The notes beneath the pieces are model-generated. The model worked only from the letters and a program-made list of their open reading frames with translations, was not told where the DNA came from and did not search any database. Of a stretch of 21,765 nt of DNA, positions 14,294 to 21,484 are shown one piece after another (positions within the stretch are counted from its first letter, which is position 1; each line of letters opens with the position of its first letter). Both the position numbers and the translations under genes were made by a program. Source of the DNA: CAZMVU01 sp964569295 (lineage in GTDB: Bacteria; Hydrogenedentota; Hydrogenedentia; Hydrogenedentales; JAGMZX01); contig CAZMVU010000074.1 of assembly GCA_964569295.1 (NCBI GenBank), forward strand, positions 1 to 21,765, given 5' to 3'.

Positions 14294-14500
14294 CTACAGG
14301 CGGCGGTCCAACACGCCGCTGCCCGTGCGCCGGATGCGCTCGAGAAAGGCATCGAGGTCTTCGCACCGAAACTTGAGCGATTTGCCATGAGGCAGCGCCG
14401 GAAGCTCGCCCCGTTTGACCATGCGCCGCACCAGCTTTTCGCTGCAATCCAGCAGGCGCATAGCATCTTCCATCGTGTAAAAGCCGTCTTCGTGTGGCAT
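14294..14500 (-). CDS. Excisionase-type helix-turn-helix protein
   Basis: A 68-aa DNA-binding protein of the excisionase/MerR-like HTH_17 type. The winged-helix pattern is FYTMEDAMRLLDCSEKLVRRMVKRGELPALPHGKSLKFRCEDLDAFLERI, here cited by its key parts: the TMEDAMRLL helix, the SEKLVRRMVKRGELPA recognition region, and the KFRCEDLDAFL wing and helix. The ATG at 14500 is preceded by AAAGGAG at 6 bases. It is divergent from the M20 peptidase gene (72 bases between starts). The 58-bp tandem repeat begins just past its stop. No integrase is in the window, so it is more likely a stand-alone regulator than part of a phage. Confidence 0.85.
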   Translation of the reverse strand: MPHEDGFYTMEDAMRLLDCSEKLVRRMVKRGELPALPHGKSLKFRCEDLDAFLERIRRTGSGVLDRRL

Positions 14501-14572
14501 CGCGTGCTCCTTTCTCCATGTCGCCGGCCATGGTACCATACCGGCCAAAACGAAAAACCGGGAGCCCGCGCG

Positions 14573-16042
14573 ATGAAGCTGATTAAGCGTATTCTGGGGG
14601 GTGCAGTTCTGGCCCTGGTGGTTCTGGCCGCCGTCCTTGTTCTCCGCACGTTCCTCGCCGAAATACCGGACGTGGCCGTGCCGCCGTTCGAGCCCGCACC
14701 GTTCGATGAAGAGGCCGCTGTGGCGCACCTCGCGGAAGCCGTGCAGATCCCCACCATTTCGCACCGGGACCCGGGGCGGGTGGACACGGAACCTTTCGCG
14801 CGGTTTCATGCTTTCCTCGAGGATACCTACCCGCGCGTGCATGCGACGCTCGCGAGAGAAACGGTAAACGGCTATGGCCTGCTGTATACGTGGGAGGGTT
14901 CCACGCCGGATGCACCGCCGGTGATTCTGCTGGCGCATCAGGATGTCGTACCCGTCGAGCCGGGTACGCAGGAGGACTGGGCACACCCGCCCTTCTCGGG
15001 GACGGTAAGCGATGGCCATATTTGGGGCCGCGGCACGCTCGATGACAAGGGCAGCCTCATTGGGATACTCGAGGCGGTGGAGGCGCTGATCGGAGCGGAC
15101 TTCGTGCCGGCGCGTACAATCTACCTCTGTTTCGGCCACGACGAAGAAGTCGGCGGGCATGAAGGCGCGGCGCATATCGCCCAAGTGCTCGCGCAGCGTG
15201 GGGTCACAGCGTATCTTCTCTTGGATGAAGGCCTCGCGATCACGCAGGACATCGTGCCCGGCGTATCGCAGCCGGTGGCCCTGGTGGGCGTGGCGGAGAA
15301 GGGCTACCTCACGGTGGCGTTGACAGCCGCAGGCGAGGGTGGGCATTCGTCCACCCCGCCGCCGGAAAGCGCGGTGGGCATGGTGGCCCGGGCTGTCGCC
15401 CGCCTCGAGGAGAATCCGATGCCCGCCCGCCTCGACGGTCCCATGCGCGCCATGCTTGAATGGGTAGGCCCGGCCATGGACTTCCCGTTGCGCCTTGTCA
15501 TGGCGAACCTGTGGCTTTTCGAACCGTTGGTCACGTGGCAATTCGCCGCGCAACCCGCGACGAACGCGGGTATCCGCACGACCACGGCGCCGACCATGTT
15601 TGAAGCGGGCACCAAGGAGAATGTGCTGGCGCAATCGGCACGCGCCGTGGTGAACTTCCGCATCATGCCGGGCGAGAGCATCGCGACAACGCTCGCGCAC
15701 GTGCGCGAAACGATCGGCGATGCCCGTGTCACCGTGACGCGCCTGCCCACCCCTGGCGACCCCTCGCCCGTATCGCCCGCGGAAGGGGCCGCCTGGGAGG
15801 CGGTAACCACGAGTATCCGGCAGGTGTTTCCCGAAGCGGTATTGGCGCCGGGGCTCATGCTCGGCGGCACGGATACGCCCCATTACCAGGATGTCACGCA
15901 GGCGACCTACCGCTTTCTGCCGGTCGTGTTTCAGACGGAGGATCTGGAGCGGCTGCACGGCACGAACGAACGCCTGGCGGTGAACGATTACCTGGCGTTG
16001 GTGCGGTTCTACCAGCAGCTCATGCGCAACGCGGCGGGATGA
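14573..16042 (+). CDS. Membrane-anchored M20 family metallopeptidase (CPS1/PM20D1-like)
   Basis: A zinc-dependent M20 peptidase or amidase of 489 aa. An N-terminal membrane segment (about 8-25) is followed by the catalytic domain with ligands H122 and D124 (AHQDVVP), D157 (RGTLDDKGS), the EE pair 191-192 (GHDEEVGGHEG), D218 (LLDEG) and a late His in GGTDTPHY. A dimerisation domain is inserted after about residue 235. The combination of HPPFSG, GRGTLDDKGSLIGILEA and GHDEEVGGHEGA is typical of the yeast CPS1 / PM20D1 subgroup, which cleaves dipeptides or N-acyl amino acids. GGGAG lies 8 bases before the ATG. It converges on argG with 22 bases between stops. Confidence 0.92.
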   Translation: MKLIKRILGGAVLALVVLAAVLVLRTFLAEIPDVAVPPFEPAPFDEEAAVAHLAEAVQIPTISHRDPGRVDTEPFARFHAFLEDTYPRVHATLARETVNGYGLLYTWEGSTPDAPPVILLAHQDVVPVEPGTQEDWAHPPFSGTVSDGHIWGRGTLDDKGSLIGILEAVEALIGADFVPARTIYLCFGHDEEVGGHEGAAHIAQVLAQRGVTAYLLLDEGLAITQDIVPGVSQPVALVGVAEKGYLTVALTAAGEGGHSSTPPPESAVGMVARAVARLEENPMPARLDGPMRAMLEWVGPAMDFPLRLVMANLWLFEPLVTWQFAAQPATNAGIRTTTAPTMFEAGTKENVLAQSARAVVNFRIMPGESIATTLAHVRETIGDARVTVTRLPTPGDPSPVSPAEGAAWEAVTTSIRQVFPEAVLAPGLMLGGTDTPHYQDVTQATYRFLPVVFQTEDLERLHGTNERLAVNDYLALVRFYQQLMRNAAG

Positions 16043-16064
16043 GCGCGGCTCGCGTACCCCTTGG

Positions 16065-17288
16065 TCATTGTGGCGGCTTGAAATAACCGGCGCGGTTGCG
16101 TACGCGCAGGCGCAGCGCATTCAACCGTATGAAGCCGGTGGCATCTGCCTGTTCGTAGGCGCCCGCGTCTTCTTCAAAGGTCGAGATGGTCTCGTCATAG
16201 AGCGTTTTCTGCGCCCTGCGCCCGGCGACGATACAGTTGCCCTTATACAGCTTGAGGCGCGCTGTACCGGTAACGGTCTCCTGGCTCTTGTTCACGAACG
16301 CGGTGAGTGCTTCCATCTCCGGCGCGTACCAGAAGCCGTTGTAGATGAGCTCTGCAATCCGCGGCGAGAGCCGGTCCCGTTCGTGCATCACCTCGCGGTC
16401 CATGGTGAGCGACTCGACGGCCCGGTGCGCCGTCCACAGCACCGTGCCGCCCGGAGTCTCATAGACGCCGCGGGACTTCATGCCGACAAAGCGGTTCTCC
16501 ACGAGATCCACCCGGCCCACGCCATGTTCGCCGGCGACGGTGTTGAGGTGCGTGAGAAGTTCTGCGGGCGCCATGCGTTTGCCGTCGACCGCCACCGGCG
16601 TGCCCTGCTCGAAATCGATCTCGACATAGACCGGCGTGTCCGGGGCGTCCTGCGGATCCTTGGTAAGCTGGAACATGTCCTTGGGCGGCTCGTTCCATGG
16701 GTCCTCGAGCACGCCTCCCTCGAAGCTGAGGTGGAGCATATTGCGATCCATGCTGTATGGCTTTTTCACCGTCGTGGGCACGGGGATGCCGTGTTTTTCC
16801 GCGAATTCCATCATGGCGGTGCGGGAGTGGAGATCCCAGTTCGGATCGCGCCACGGCGCGATAATGGTCACGTTGGGTTCAAGGGCCATGTAGGTCATCT
16901 CGAAGCGGACCTGGTCATTGCCTTTGCCTGTCGCGCCATGGGACACACTGTCGCCGCCCGTGGCGCGCATAGCGTCAATCTGGCCTTTGGCAATCAGCGG
17001 CCGCGCGATCGAGGTGCCCAGCAGGTAGCAGCCTTCATAGATGGCGTTGGCACGCATGGCGGGGAAAACGAAATCGCGCACGAACTCCTCGCGCAAGTCC
17101 GCGACCACGGTCTCGCAGGCGCCGGTTTCGATGGCCTTCTTGCGCGCGGGCTCGAGTTCTTCGCCCTGACCGATGTCGGCGATAAAGGCGACCACGTCGC
17201 ATTGGTAGGTTTCCTGCAACCACTTGAGAATGATCGAGGTGTCGAGTCCACCGGAATAGGCAAGTACGATCTTTTTCGGATTGGCCAT
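16065..17288 (-). CDS. argG: Argininosuccinate synthase
   Basis: Joins citrulline and aspartate with ATP to make argininosuccinate, the seventh step of arginine synthesis. The 407-aa length is usual. The N-type ATP pyrophosphatase loop AYSGGLDTS lies at 10-18. Further family stretches are SHGATGKGNDQVRFE, APWRDPNW and GVYETPGGT. The ATG at 17288 is preceded by GGAAG; the frame remains open upstream, but that part has no family resemblance. argG follows argF on the same strand, but the repeat and transposase island lies between them. Its leader starts inside a 47-bp repeat that ends 14 bases before the start codon. Confidence 0.97.
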   Translation of the reverse strand: MANPKKIVLAYSGGLDTSIILKWLQETYQCDVVAFIADIGQGEELEPARKKAIETGACETVVADLREEFVRDFVFPAMRANAIYEGCYLLGTSIARPLIAKGQIDAMRATGGDSVSHGATGKGNDQVRFEMTYMALEPNVTIIAPWRDPNWDLHSRTAMMEFAEKHGIPVPTTVKKPYSMDRNMLHLSFEGGVLEDPWNEPPKDMFQLTKDPQDAPDTPVYVEIDFEQGTPVAVDGKRMAPAELLTHLNTVAGEHGVGRVDLVENRFVGMKSRGVYETPGGTVLWTAHRAVESLTMDREVMHERDRLSPRIAELIYNGFWYAPEMEALTAFVNKSQETVTGTARLKLYKGNCIVAGRRAQKTLYDETISTFEEDAGAYEQADATGFIRLNALRLRVRNRAGYFKPPQ

Positions 17289-17302
17289 GGTCTTCCTTCT
17301 CC

Positions 17303-17349
17303 GCCCTGCTACGCAGCCTGTCCGCTTCAGGCGGGTTGCCCTGCGCAAC
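17303..17349. repeat. 47-bp direct repeat, left copy
   Basis: An exact copy of 18667-18713 in the same orientation, starting GCCCTGCTACGCAGCC and ending CCCTGCGCAAC. It lies in the argG leader. The two copies bound the 1.4-kb transposase island, so recombination between them would remove 1364 bases and bring argF and argG together. Confidence 0.9.
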
Positions 17350-17405
17350 AAAGTTGTCTTCGAAGCTTGTCCGCCTGGGCGGGCTGTGCTTCCATAATTG
17401 GTTTA

Positions 17406-17483
17406 GTCAGTAATCTACACACTGGCACGAGCCAAGGTTTCCTCGTCCGCGCGAATATACGTTTCGTGCGTGGCCCTCGGCGG
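17406..17483. repeat. Long direct repeat, truncated first copy
   Basis: This starts with GTCAGTAATCTACACACTGG, as do copies at 17484 and 17683, and shares CCTCGTCCGCGCGAA and TTTCGTGCGTGGCCC with them. It stops after 78 bases, before the hairpin-bearing part. Confidence 0.85.
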
Positions 17484-17682
17484 TCAGTAATCTACACACT
17501 GGGGCAAGCAAAGATCTCCTCGTCCGCGCGAAAATACGGAAGCCCTGCGGTTTCGTGCGTGGCCCACGGCAACGTACTCTTCAGGGCCAACGGCCCGTTC
17601 CATACCAGCCTGGGGCAAAGCCCCAGGAAAAACGTATTTCAACAGTAAAAGGGCTGAAAGCCCGAGCTATGCTATCAAGGCA
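17484..17682. repeat. Long direct repeat, second copy with three hairpins
   Basis: A unit of about 199 bases nearly identical to the next one. It carries three hairpins in series: GGGCC-AAC-GGCCC (17584-17596), CCTGGGGC-AAA-GCCCCAGG (17609-17627) and GGGCT-GAA-AGCCC (17651-17663). The first is the REP hairpin in reverse orientation relative to the elements right of the transposase. Confidence 0.88.
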
Positions 17683-17873
17683 GTCAGTAATCTACACACT
17701 GGCACGAGCCAAGGTTTCCTCGTCCGCACGAATATACGGAACTCCTTCGGTTTCGTGCGTGGCCCACGGCAACGTACTCTTCAGGGCCAACGGCCCGTTC
17801 CATACCAGCCTGGGGCGAAGCCCCAGGAAAAACGAATTTCAACAGTAAAAGGGCTGAAAGCCCGAGCTATGCT
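17683..17873. repeat. Long direct repeat, third copy, ending at the transposase stop codon
   Basis: This unit has the same order of hairpins as the second copy: 17784-17796, 17809-17827 and 17851-17863. The shared sequence ends at GAGCTATGCT, whose last base is also the first base of the transposase stop (TGA on the minus strand), so the gene abuts the repeat exactly. Confidence 0.88.
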
Positions 17874-18325
17874 CAGTCCCAGACATAAGCTTCATCGTAG
17901 TTGACACCATATTTATGAAGAAACAACCTGAATTCGTCCTGAAATGTCCGCTTCTTGTGGTGCTCCTGCTGGTCGTCAATATACGCTATCAAGGCATCCA
18001 AGTCCCTTGGGCTGATTGAAAAACAACCGTAACCGCGCTGCCATGCGAAATATCTTAGGCCGTATGCTTGTGTCTTGAGCCACTTCGACGAGTCCGCTTT
18101 CAATTGCTCTACGAGTTGGGCGATCGTGACGGTACGGGATAACCGTATTGCCAAATGAACATGGTTTTGCATGCCGCCCGCACGATAGCATTGGCAGCCT
18201 GCGCTTCTGGCAACGGTCGAAAGATAGGCGTGGGTTGCCTCCTGTATATTGGATTCTAGTAAGGGCTGCCGTTCTATTGTGCTGAAAATAAGATGAACAA
18301 TCACGAGGCTCAATGATTGGGGCAT
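17873..18325 (-). CDS. IS200-like / REP-associated tyrosine transposase (RAYT)
   Basis: A 150-aa single-domain Y1 HUH transposase (transposase IS200-like family). The HUH metal motif is H55-V-H57 within MQNHVHLAIRLSR, and the nucleophile is probably Y115 in LIAYIDDQQEHH. FAWQRGYGCFSISP and YGVNYDEAYVWD are typical of the subgroup widespread in Planctomycetes and related phyla. All catalytic residues look intact, so it may be active. The ATG at 18325 is preceded by GGAGAAG; an upstream ATG at 18346 is possible. It is flanked on both sides by REP hairpins in opposite orientation and by long direct repeats, the classic setting of RAYT genes, which move or maintain REP elements rather than acting as ordinary insertion sequences. 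Confidence 0.92.
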   Translation of the reverse strand: MPQSLSLVIVHLIFSTIERQPLLESNIQEATHAYLSTVARSAGCQCYRAGGMQNHVHLAIRLSRTVTIAQLVEQLKADSSKWLKTQAYGLRYFAWQRGYGCFSISPRDLDALIAYIDDQQEHHKKRTFQDEFRLFLHKYGVNYDEAYVWD

Positions 18326-18376
18326 GACCGTGCTTCTCCATTTCATTAAGGAAATCCGCTACGGACTTCATAGCGC

Positions 18377-18389
18377 GCGCTTTCAGCGC
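18377..18389. repeat. Hairpin beside the 5' end of the transposase gene
   Basis: GCGCT-GAA-AGCGC (read on the minus strand), followed by GCGCTATG. This mirrors the GGGCT-GAA-AGCCC plus GAGCTATG end of the long repeat on the other side of the gene. The two related ends face each other and may be the element's recognised termini. Confidence 0.6.
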
Positions 18390-18410
18390 TTAATCTGTGA
18401 TGTGTCCTTA

Positions 18411-18553
18411 CCTGGGCCTGCGGCCCAGGCTGGTATAGTACGGGCCGTTGGCCCTGTAAGCCAAGAATGGACGCGCTCTTCCTCAGTGGTTTGAATCTCC
18501 CGGCAGATTTTCAAACTGCGTTCTTGTATTCTCGGTTATTGCCTCGCTACGCG
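18411..18553. repeat. REP unit with paired hairpins (first right-hand copy)
   Basis: CCTGGGCC-TGC-GGCCCAGG (18411-18429) is followed by GGCTGGTATAGTACGG and the hairpin GGGCC-GTT-GGCCC (18442-18454), then about 100 bases that recur in the next unit (GCCAAGAATGGACGCGCT, CTTGTATTC). The shared unit runs 18428-18553. It is the reverse of the left-hand units. Confidence 0.85.
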
Positions 18554-18679
18554 GGCTGGTATGATACGGGCCGTTGGCCCTGTAAGCCAAGAATGGACGC
18601 GCTTTTCCTCAGTGGGGTGAATCTCCCGGTGTGTTTTCAACCTGCGTTCTTGTATTCCCGGTTACGGCCCTGCTACGCA
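18554..18679. repeat. REP unit (second right-hand copy)
   Basis: A direct copy of 18428-18553 with a period of 126 bases and scattered differences. The hairpin GGGCC-GTT-GGCCC is at 18568-18580. Its end runs into the 47-bp repeat at 18667. Confidence 0.85.
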
Positions 18680-18713
18680 GCCTGTCCGCTTCAGGCGGGT
18701 TGCCCTGCGCAAC
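18667..18713. repeat. 47-bp direct repeat, right copy
   Basis: Identical to 17303-17349, same orientation, ending 21 bases before the last base of the argF stop codon (18735). It contains the imperfect dyad CCGC-TTCAG-GCGG. Confidence 0.9.
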
Positions 18714-18734
18714 GCAGGAAACTTGGGGTTATGC

Positions 18735-19649
18735 TTACCGCGCCGTGTCGCTCATGAGTTTCACGAGCACGGCCTTTTGTGCATGGAGCCGGTTTTCCGC
18801 CTGGTCGAACACAATCGAGTTCGGCCCATCGATAACGCCCGCAGTCACTTCATCGCCCCGGTGTGCGGGCAGGCAATGCATGAAGAGCGCGTCCCGTTTG
18901 GCGCGGGCCATCATCTCTTCGTTCACCTGGTACGGCTGAAAGATGCGCCGCCGCTTGCCGGCCTCGCTTTCCTGGCCCATGCTGGCCCACACGTCCGTGT
19001 AGACCACATCGGCATTGCACACGCCGTCGTCGATGTCGTGGGTCGTACGCACCCGGCCGCCGGTGGCCTGCGCCGCGGGATCGATCACTTCGGGAGCGGC
19101 CTGGTAGCCGGGCGGGCACACGAGCACGAGTTCGATGGGCACATGAACCGCGAAGTTGACCCAAGATTGAAACACGTTATTGCCATCGCCCACGAAGGCG
19201 ACCTTCATACCGCCGAGGTTCTTACCCCGGTGTTCGCGCACGGCCTGGACATCCGCGAGAATCTGGCACGGATGAAACTTGTCCGTGAGCGCGTTGATCA
19301 CGGGGATCTCGGCATGTTCCGCCAGCTCGACCACATGGTCATGGCTGAACGTGCGCGCGATGATCCCGTCCGTCCAGCGGTTGAGGTTACGCGCCACGTC
19401 CGGCACGGACTCCCGCTCGCCCAGGCGTGTCTCGAGCAGTACGCCATAGCCGCCGAGCTGAAACATACCGACCTCGAAGGTGACCCGGGTGCGCAGGCTG
19501 GGCTTCTCGAAGATCATGGCCAGCGTTTGGCCCATCAGGATGCGGTGATCCTCACCGCGCTTGAGCTGGGCCTTGAGGTTATCCGCAAGATCCAGCCAGT
19601 CGCAGAGCGTATCGGGGGTCAGATCGGCCAGAGACAGGAAATCGCTCAC
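18735..19649 (-). CDS. argF: Ornithine carbamoyltransferase
   Basis: Transfers the carbamoyl group from carbamoyl phosphate to ornithine to give citrulline. The 304-aa protein keeps the carbamoyl phosphate motif SLRTR (51-55), HPCQ (126-129), the ornithine loop DVWASMG (219-225) and HCLP (258-261). GDGNNVFQSW replaces the more common GDGNNVAHS. GTG at 19649 is the start: GAAGGAG lies 8 bases upstream and the codon overlaps the argD stop as GTGA. The frame continues far upstream across argD, but that is the wrong reading of argD. It is the second gene of argD-argF, separated from argG by the transposase island. Confidence 0.96.
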   Translation of the reverse strand: MSDFLSLADLTPDTLCDWLDLADNLKAQLKRGEDHRILMGQTLAMIFEKPSLRTRVTFEVGMFQLGGYGVLLETRLGERESVPDVARNLNRWTDGIIARTFSHDHVVELAEHAEIPVINALTDKFHPCQILADVQAVREHRGKNLGGMKVAFVGDGNNVFQSWVNFAVHVPIELVLVCPPGYQAAPEVIDPAAQATGGRVRTTHDIDDGVCNADVVYTDVWASMGQESEAGKRRRIFQPYQVNEEMMARAKRDALFMHCLPAHRGDEVTAGVIDGPNSIVFDQAENRLHAQKAVLVKLMSDTAR

Positions 19650-20842
19650 CAGCCCAACTCCTTCAAAGACGCTGCAAAGATACTGACAGCGCGGTCCACT
19701 TGATCCTTGGTGATAATGAGGGGCGGCACGAAGCGGAGCACGGTGGGGCCGGCTGGCCCGCAGATGACGCCGCCCTCGCGCATGGCATCGACCAGCGGCG
19801 CCACGTTCTCTGAAAACTCGATGCCGATCATGAGGCCACGTCCGCGCACCTCGACCAACGCGCCACATCCCGCGGCGGCCTCGCGAAGCCGCGCCATGAA
19901 GTGCGCACCGGTAGCTTCTACACGCGCGAGGAAAGCGGAATCCGCGATGACCTCGAGTGTGGCGCAGGCGGCGGCGCTGCTCAGCGGGTTGCCGCCGAAG
20001 GTACAGGCGTGGCTGCCCACGGAAAATCCCTGGGCTACCTCGGCCGTGCACCCCATGGCGCCGATAGGCACCCCATTGGCCAGACCCTTGGCCAGCGTCA
20101 TAATGTCCGGCTGAATGCGGTCCGCCTCGTGGGCGAACAGCGTGCCCGTGCGGCCGAGGCCCGTCTGCACCTCGTCCAGAATCAACAGCACATCCTTGGC
20201 GTTGCACAGTTGGCGCACCTGCTTGATATAGCCCGGCTCCGGCACACGCACGCCGCCCTCGCCCTGGATCGGCTCGAGGAGCACCGCGCCCACGGCCTCG
20301 TCGCGCAGGGCCTCTTCGATCGCCTCGAGGTCATCGAACGGCACATAGCGGAAGCCGCCGGGCATCGGCTCGAAACCCTGGCGGTATTTCGCTTGGCCCG
20401 TCGCCGCGATGGTCGCCATCGTGCGCCCGTGAAACGACTGGTCCGCCGTCACGATAACAGGGCGCGATTGGTCTTTCTGCGACCAGTAGCGCCGCGCCAG
20501 CTTGATGGCCGCCTCGTTCGCCTCGGCACCGCCGTTGCAGAAGAACCAGCGGTCTGCGAAGCTGTGGTGGCACAGCATCTGCCCGAGATGCACCTGCGGT
20601 TCGATATAGTACAGGTTCGATACATGTACCAGTTTCTGCGCCTGCTGACAAATGGCCTCGGTCACCGCCGGATGGCAGTGGCCCAGGTTCGCCACGGCAA
20701 TCCCCGCGAAACAGTCCAGATATTCCTTGCCATCCGCGTCCCACAGGGTGACCCCCTCGCCGCGGGTGAGCGCGAGTTTGCGGGGACCGTAGGTATTGAT
20801 GATGTACTGATCATTCAGCATGCGAATCTGTTCGGTGTTCAT
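19646..20842 (-). CDS. argD: Acetylornithine aminotransferase
   Basis: PLP-dependent class III aminotransferase of 398 aa that interconverts N-acetylglutamate semialdehyde and N-acetylornithine. Motifs: FCNGGAEANEAAIK (101-114, phosphate-binding region), SFHGRTM (136-142), LDEVQTGLGRTG (222-233) and the PLP lysine K252 in TLAKGL. The ATG at 20842 follows a GGGGAGAGG purine stretch. It overlaps argF by 4 bases. Pairing with argF and argG makes the arginine role likely, though some ArgD enzymes also act in lysine synthesis. No ArgR box was recognised upstream. Confidence 0.95.
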   Translation of the reverse strand: MNTEQIRMLNDQYIINTYGPRKLALTRGEGVTLWDADGKEYLDCFAGIAVANLGHCHPAVTEAICQQAQKLVHVSNLYYIEPQVHLGQMLCHHSFADRWFFCNGGAEANEAAIKLARRYWSQKDQSRPVIVTADQSFHGRTMATIAATGQAKYRQGFEPMPGGFRYVPFDDLEAIEEALRDEAVGAVLLEPIQGEGGVRVPEPGYIKQVRQLCNAKDVLLILDEVQTGLGRTGTLFAHEADRIQPDIMTLAKGLANGVPIGAMGCTAEVAQGFSVGSHACTFGGNPLSSAAACATLEVIADSAFLARVEATGAHFMARLREAAAGCGALVEVRGRGLMIGIEFSENVAPLVDAMREGGVICGPAGPTVLRFVPPLIITKDQVDRAVSIFAASLKELGW

Positions 20843-20889
20843 AGAACCTCTCCCCGGCAGGTGTGCCGTTTGGGTGCCGGATACCCTTG

Positions 20890-20922
20890 GGCTGGCATAT
20901 GCGCACCAGGCCGTGGGCCTGG
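20890..20922. repeat. Diverged REP-like hairpin upstream of argD
   Basis: GGCTGGCATATGCGCA leads to the hairpin CCAGGCC-GTG-GGCCTGG (20906-20922). The leader resembles the GGCTGGTAT leader of the REP units, so this is probably an old or different subfamily member. It lies in the argD leader on the minus strand. Confidence 0.5.
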
Positions 20923-21001
20923 CATTGGGAAACCGCGATTATCGTTCAAAGGCACGGCCCCGCGTCAAGGCGGTTTGCCGCGCGTTCATGCCCCGCGTCC
21001 G

Positions 21002-21044
21002 GAAAAAGAACGCCTGCCAGACACCGCGGCGGCGCCGGCAGGCG
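21002..21044 (-). terminator. Intrinsic terminator of the zinc-ribbon gene
   Basis: On the minus strand CGCCTGCC (21037-21044) pairs with GGCAGGCG (21011-21018), with an 18-base G+C-rich loop that can fold further. It is followed at once by TTCTTTTTCC. It lies 17 bases after the stop codon of the gene at 21061, so that gene is probably a single-gene transcript separate from argD. Confidence 0.65.
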
Positions 21045-21060
21045 GGAGCAACACACGCGA

Positions 21061-21384
21061 TCAGGCCGTGGACTCGGCCTTCTCGGAGCCGCCCGGCTTC
21101 GCGTCGGCCTGCCCTTTCTTTGCACTGCCGGCACCATCCCCGCTGCTTGCGGCTTCGGATTTGCCGTTCTTGGAATCCGTCTTGGGCGCTACCCCCTTTT
21201 TCTCCTTGAAGTCGGTTTCGTAGAAACCCGACCCCTTGAAGATAAAGCCGGCGCCGGCGCCCAGCAGACGCTCGGTGCGCAGGCTCCCGCATTCCTCGCA
21301 CTTGATCCGGGGCGAGGCGGACATGGCGTGGAACACGTCGAAGGCGTGCCCACACTTCTTACAGCTATAGGTATAGGTTGGCAC
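21061..21384 (-). CDS. FmdB-family zinc-ribbon protein
   Basis: A 107-aa protein. Residues 1-50 are an FmdB-type (putative regulatory) zinc ribbon with C8-x2-C11 and C29-x2-C32 in PTYTYSCKKCGHAFDV and IKCEECGS, then GFIFKGSGFYETDFKEK, the family's usual end of the conserved part. The rest is a charged, Ala/Gly/Ser/Lys-rich, probably disordered tail. GTG at 21384 is the start, with GAAGGAG 8 bases upstream. A promoter and CIRCE-like site lie just before it, so heat-shock control by HrcA is likely. In several phyla such genes sit near groES-groEL. The biochemical function of the family is not known. Confidence 0.9.
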   Translation of the reverse strand: MPTYTYSCKKCGHAFDVFHAMSASPRIKCEECGSLRTERLLGAGAGFIFKGSGFYETDFKEKKGVAPKTDSKNGKSEAASSGDGAGSAKKGQADAKPGGSEKAESTA

Positions 21385-21403
21385 GTTTCAGTCTCCTTCG
21401 TTG

Positions 21404-21430
21404 TTAGCAGTCGATCCGGGCGGGTGCTAA
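21404..21430 (-). promoter_or_regulatory. CIRCE-like operator (putative HrcA site)
   Basis: A 27-base inverted repeat, TTAGCAGTC-N9-GGGTGCTAA on the plus strand, matches the CIRCE consensus TTAGCACTC-N9-GAGTGCTAA at 16 of 18 arm positions with the exact 9-base spacer. It lies between the promoter and the ribosome binding site of the zinc-ribbon gene, the usual CIRCE position. A competing hairpin TCCGGGCGG (21415-21423) / CCGCCCGGA (21435-21443) overlaps it. Confidence 0.72.
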
Positions 21431-21451
21431 CAGACCGCCCGGAAGGGTGAA

Positions 21452-21480
21452 ATTCTAGCAAGTTCCCGGTGGTATTGCAA
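21452..21480 (-). promoter_or_regulatory. Sigma-70-type promoter of the zinc-ribbon gene
   Basis: On the minus strand TTGCAA (21475-21480) and TAGAAT (21452-21457) are separated by 17 bases. Transcription would start near 21445, placing the CIRCE-like repeat at about +15 to +41 and the GTG at about +62. Confidence 0.65.
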
Positions 21481-21484
21481 TCAC

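Noticed and set aside
14501..16120. Extended minus-strand frame upstream of the HTH gene
   Set aside because: It is antisense to the M20 peptidase. The ATG at 14500 with AAAGGAG marks the real HTH start.
16068..17648. Long plus-strand frame of 526 codons across argG and the repeats
   Set aside because: It runs antisense to argG and continues into intergenic repeats; it has no family features.
18326..18371. Start of a second minus-strand frame (MKSVADFLNEMEKHG) before the transposase
   Set aside because: It looks protein-like for about 18 residues but then runs out of frame over the transposase gene. It is probably part of the transposase leader or a remnant, not a gene.
19650..20207. Upstream continuation of the argF frame
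   Set aside because: This part overlaps argD in another frame; the GTG at 19649 with GAAGGAG is the supported start.
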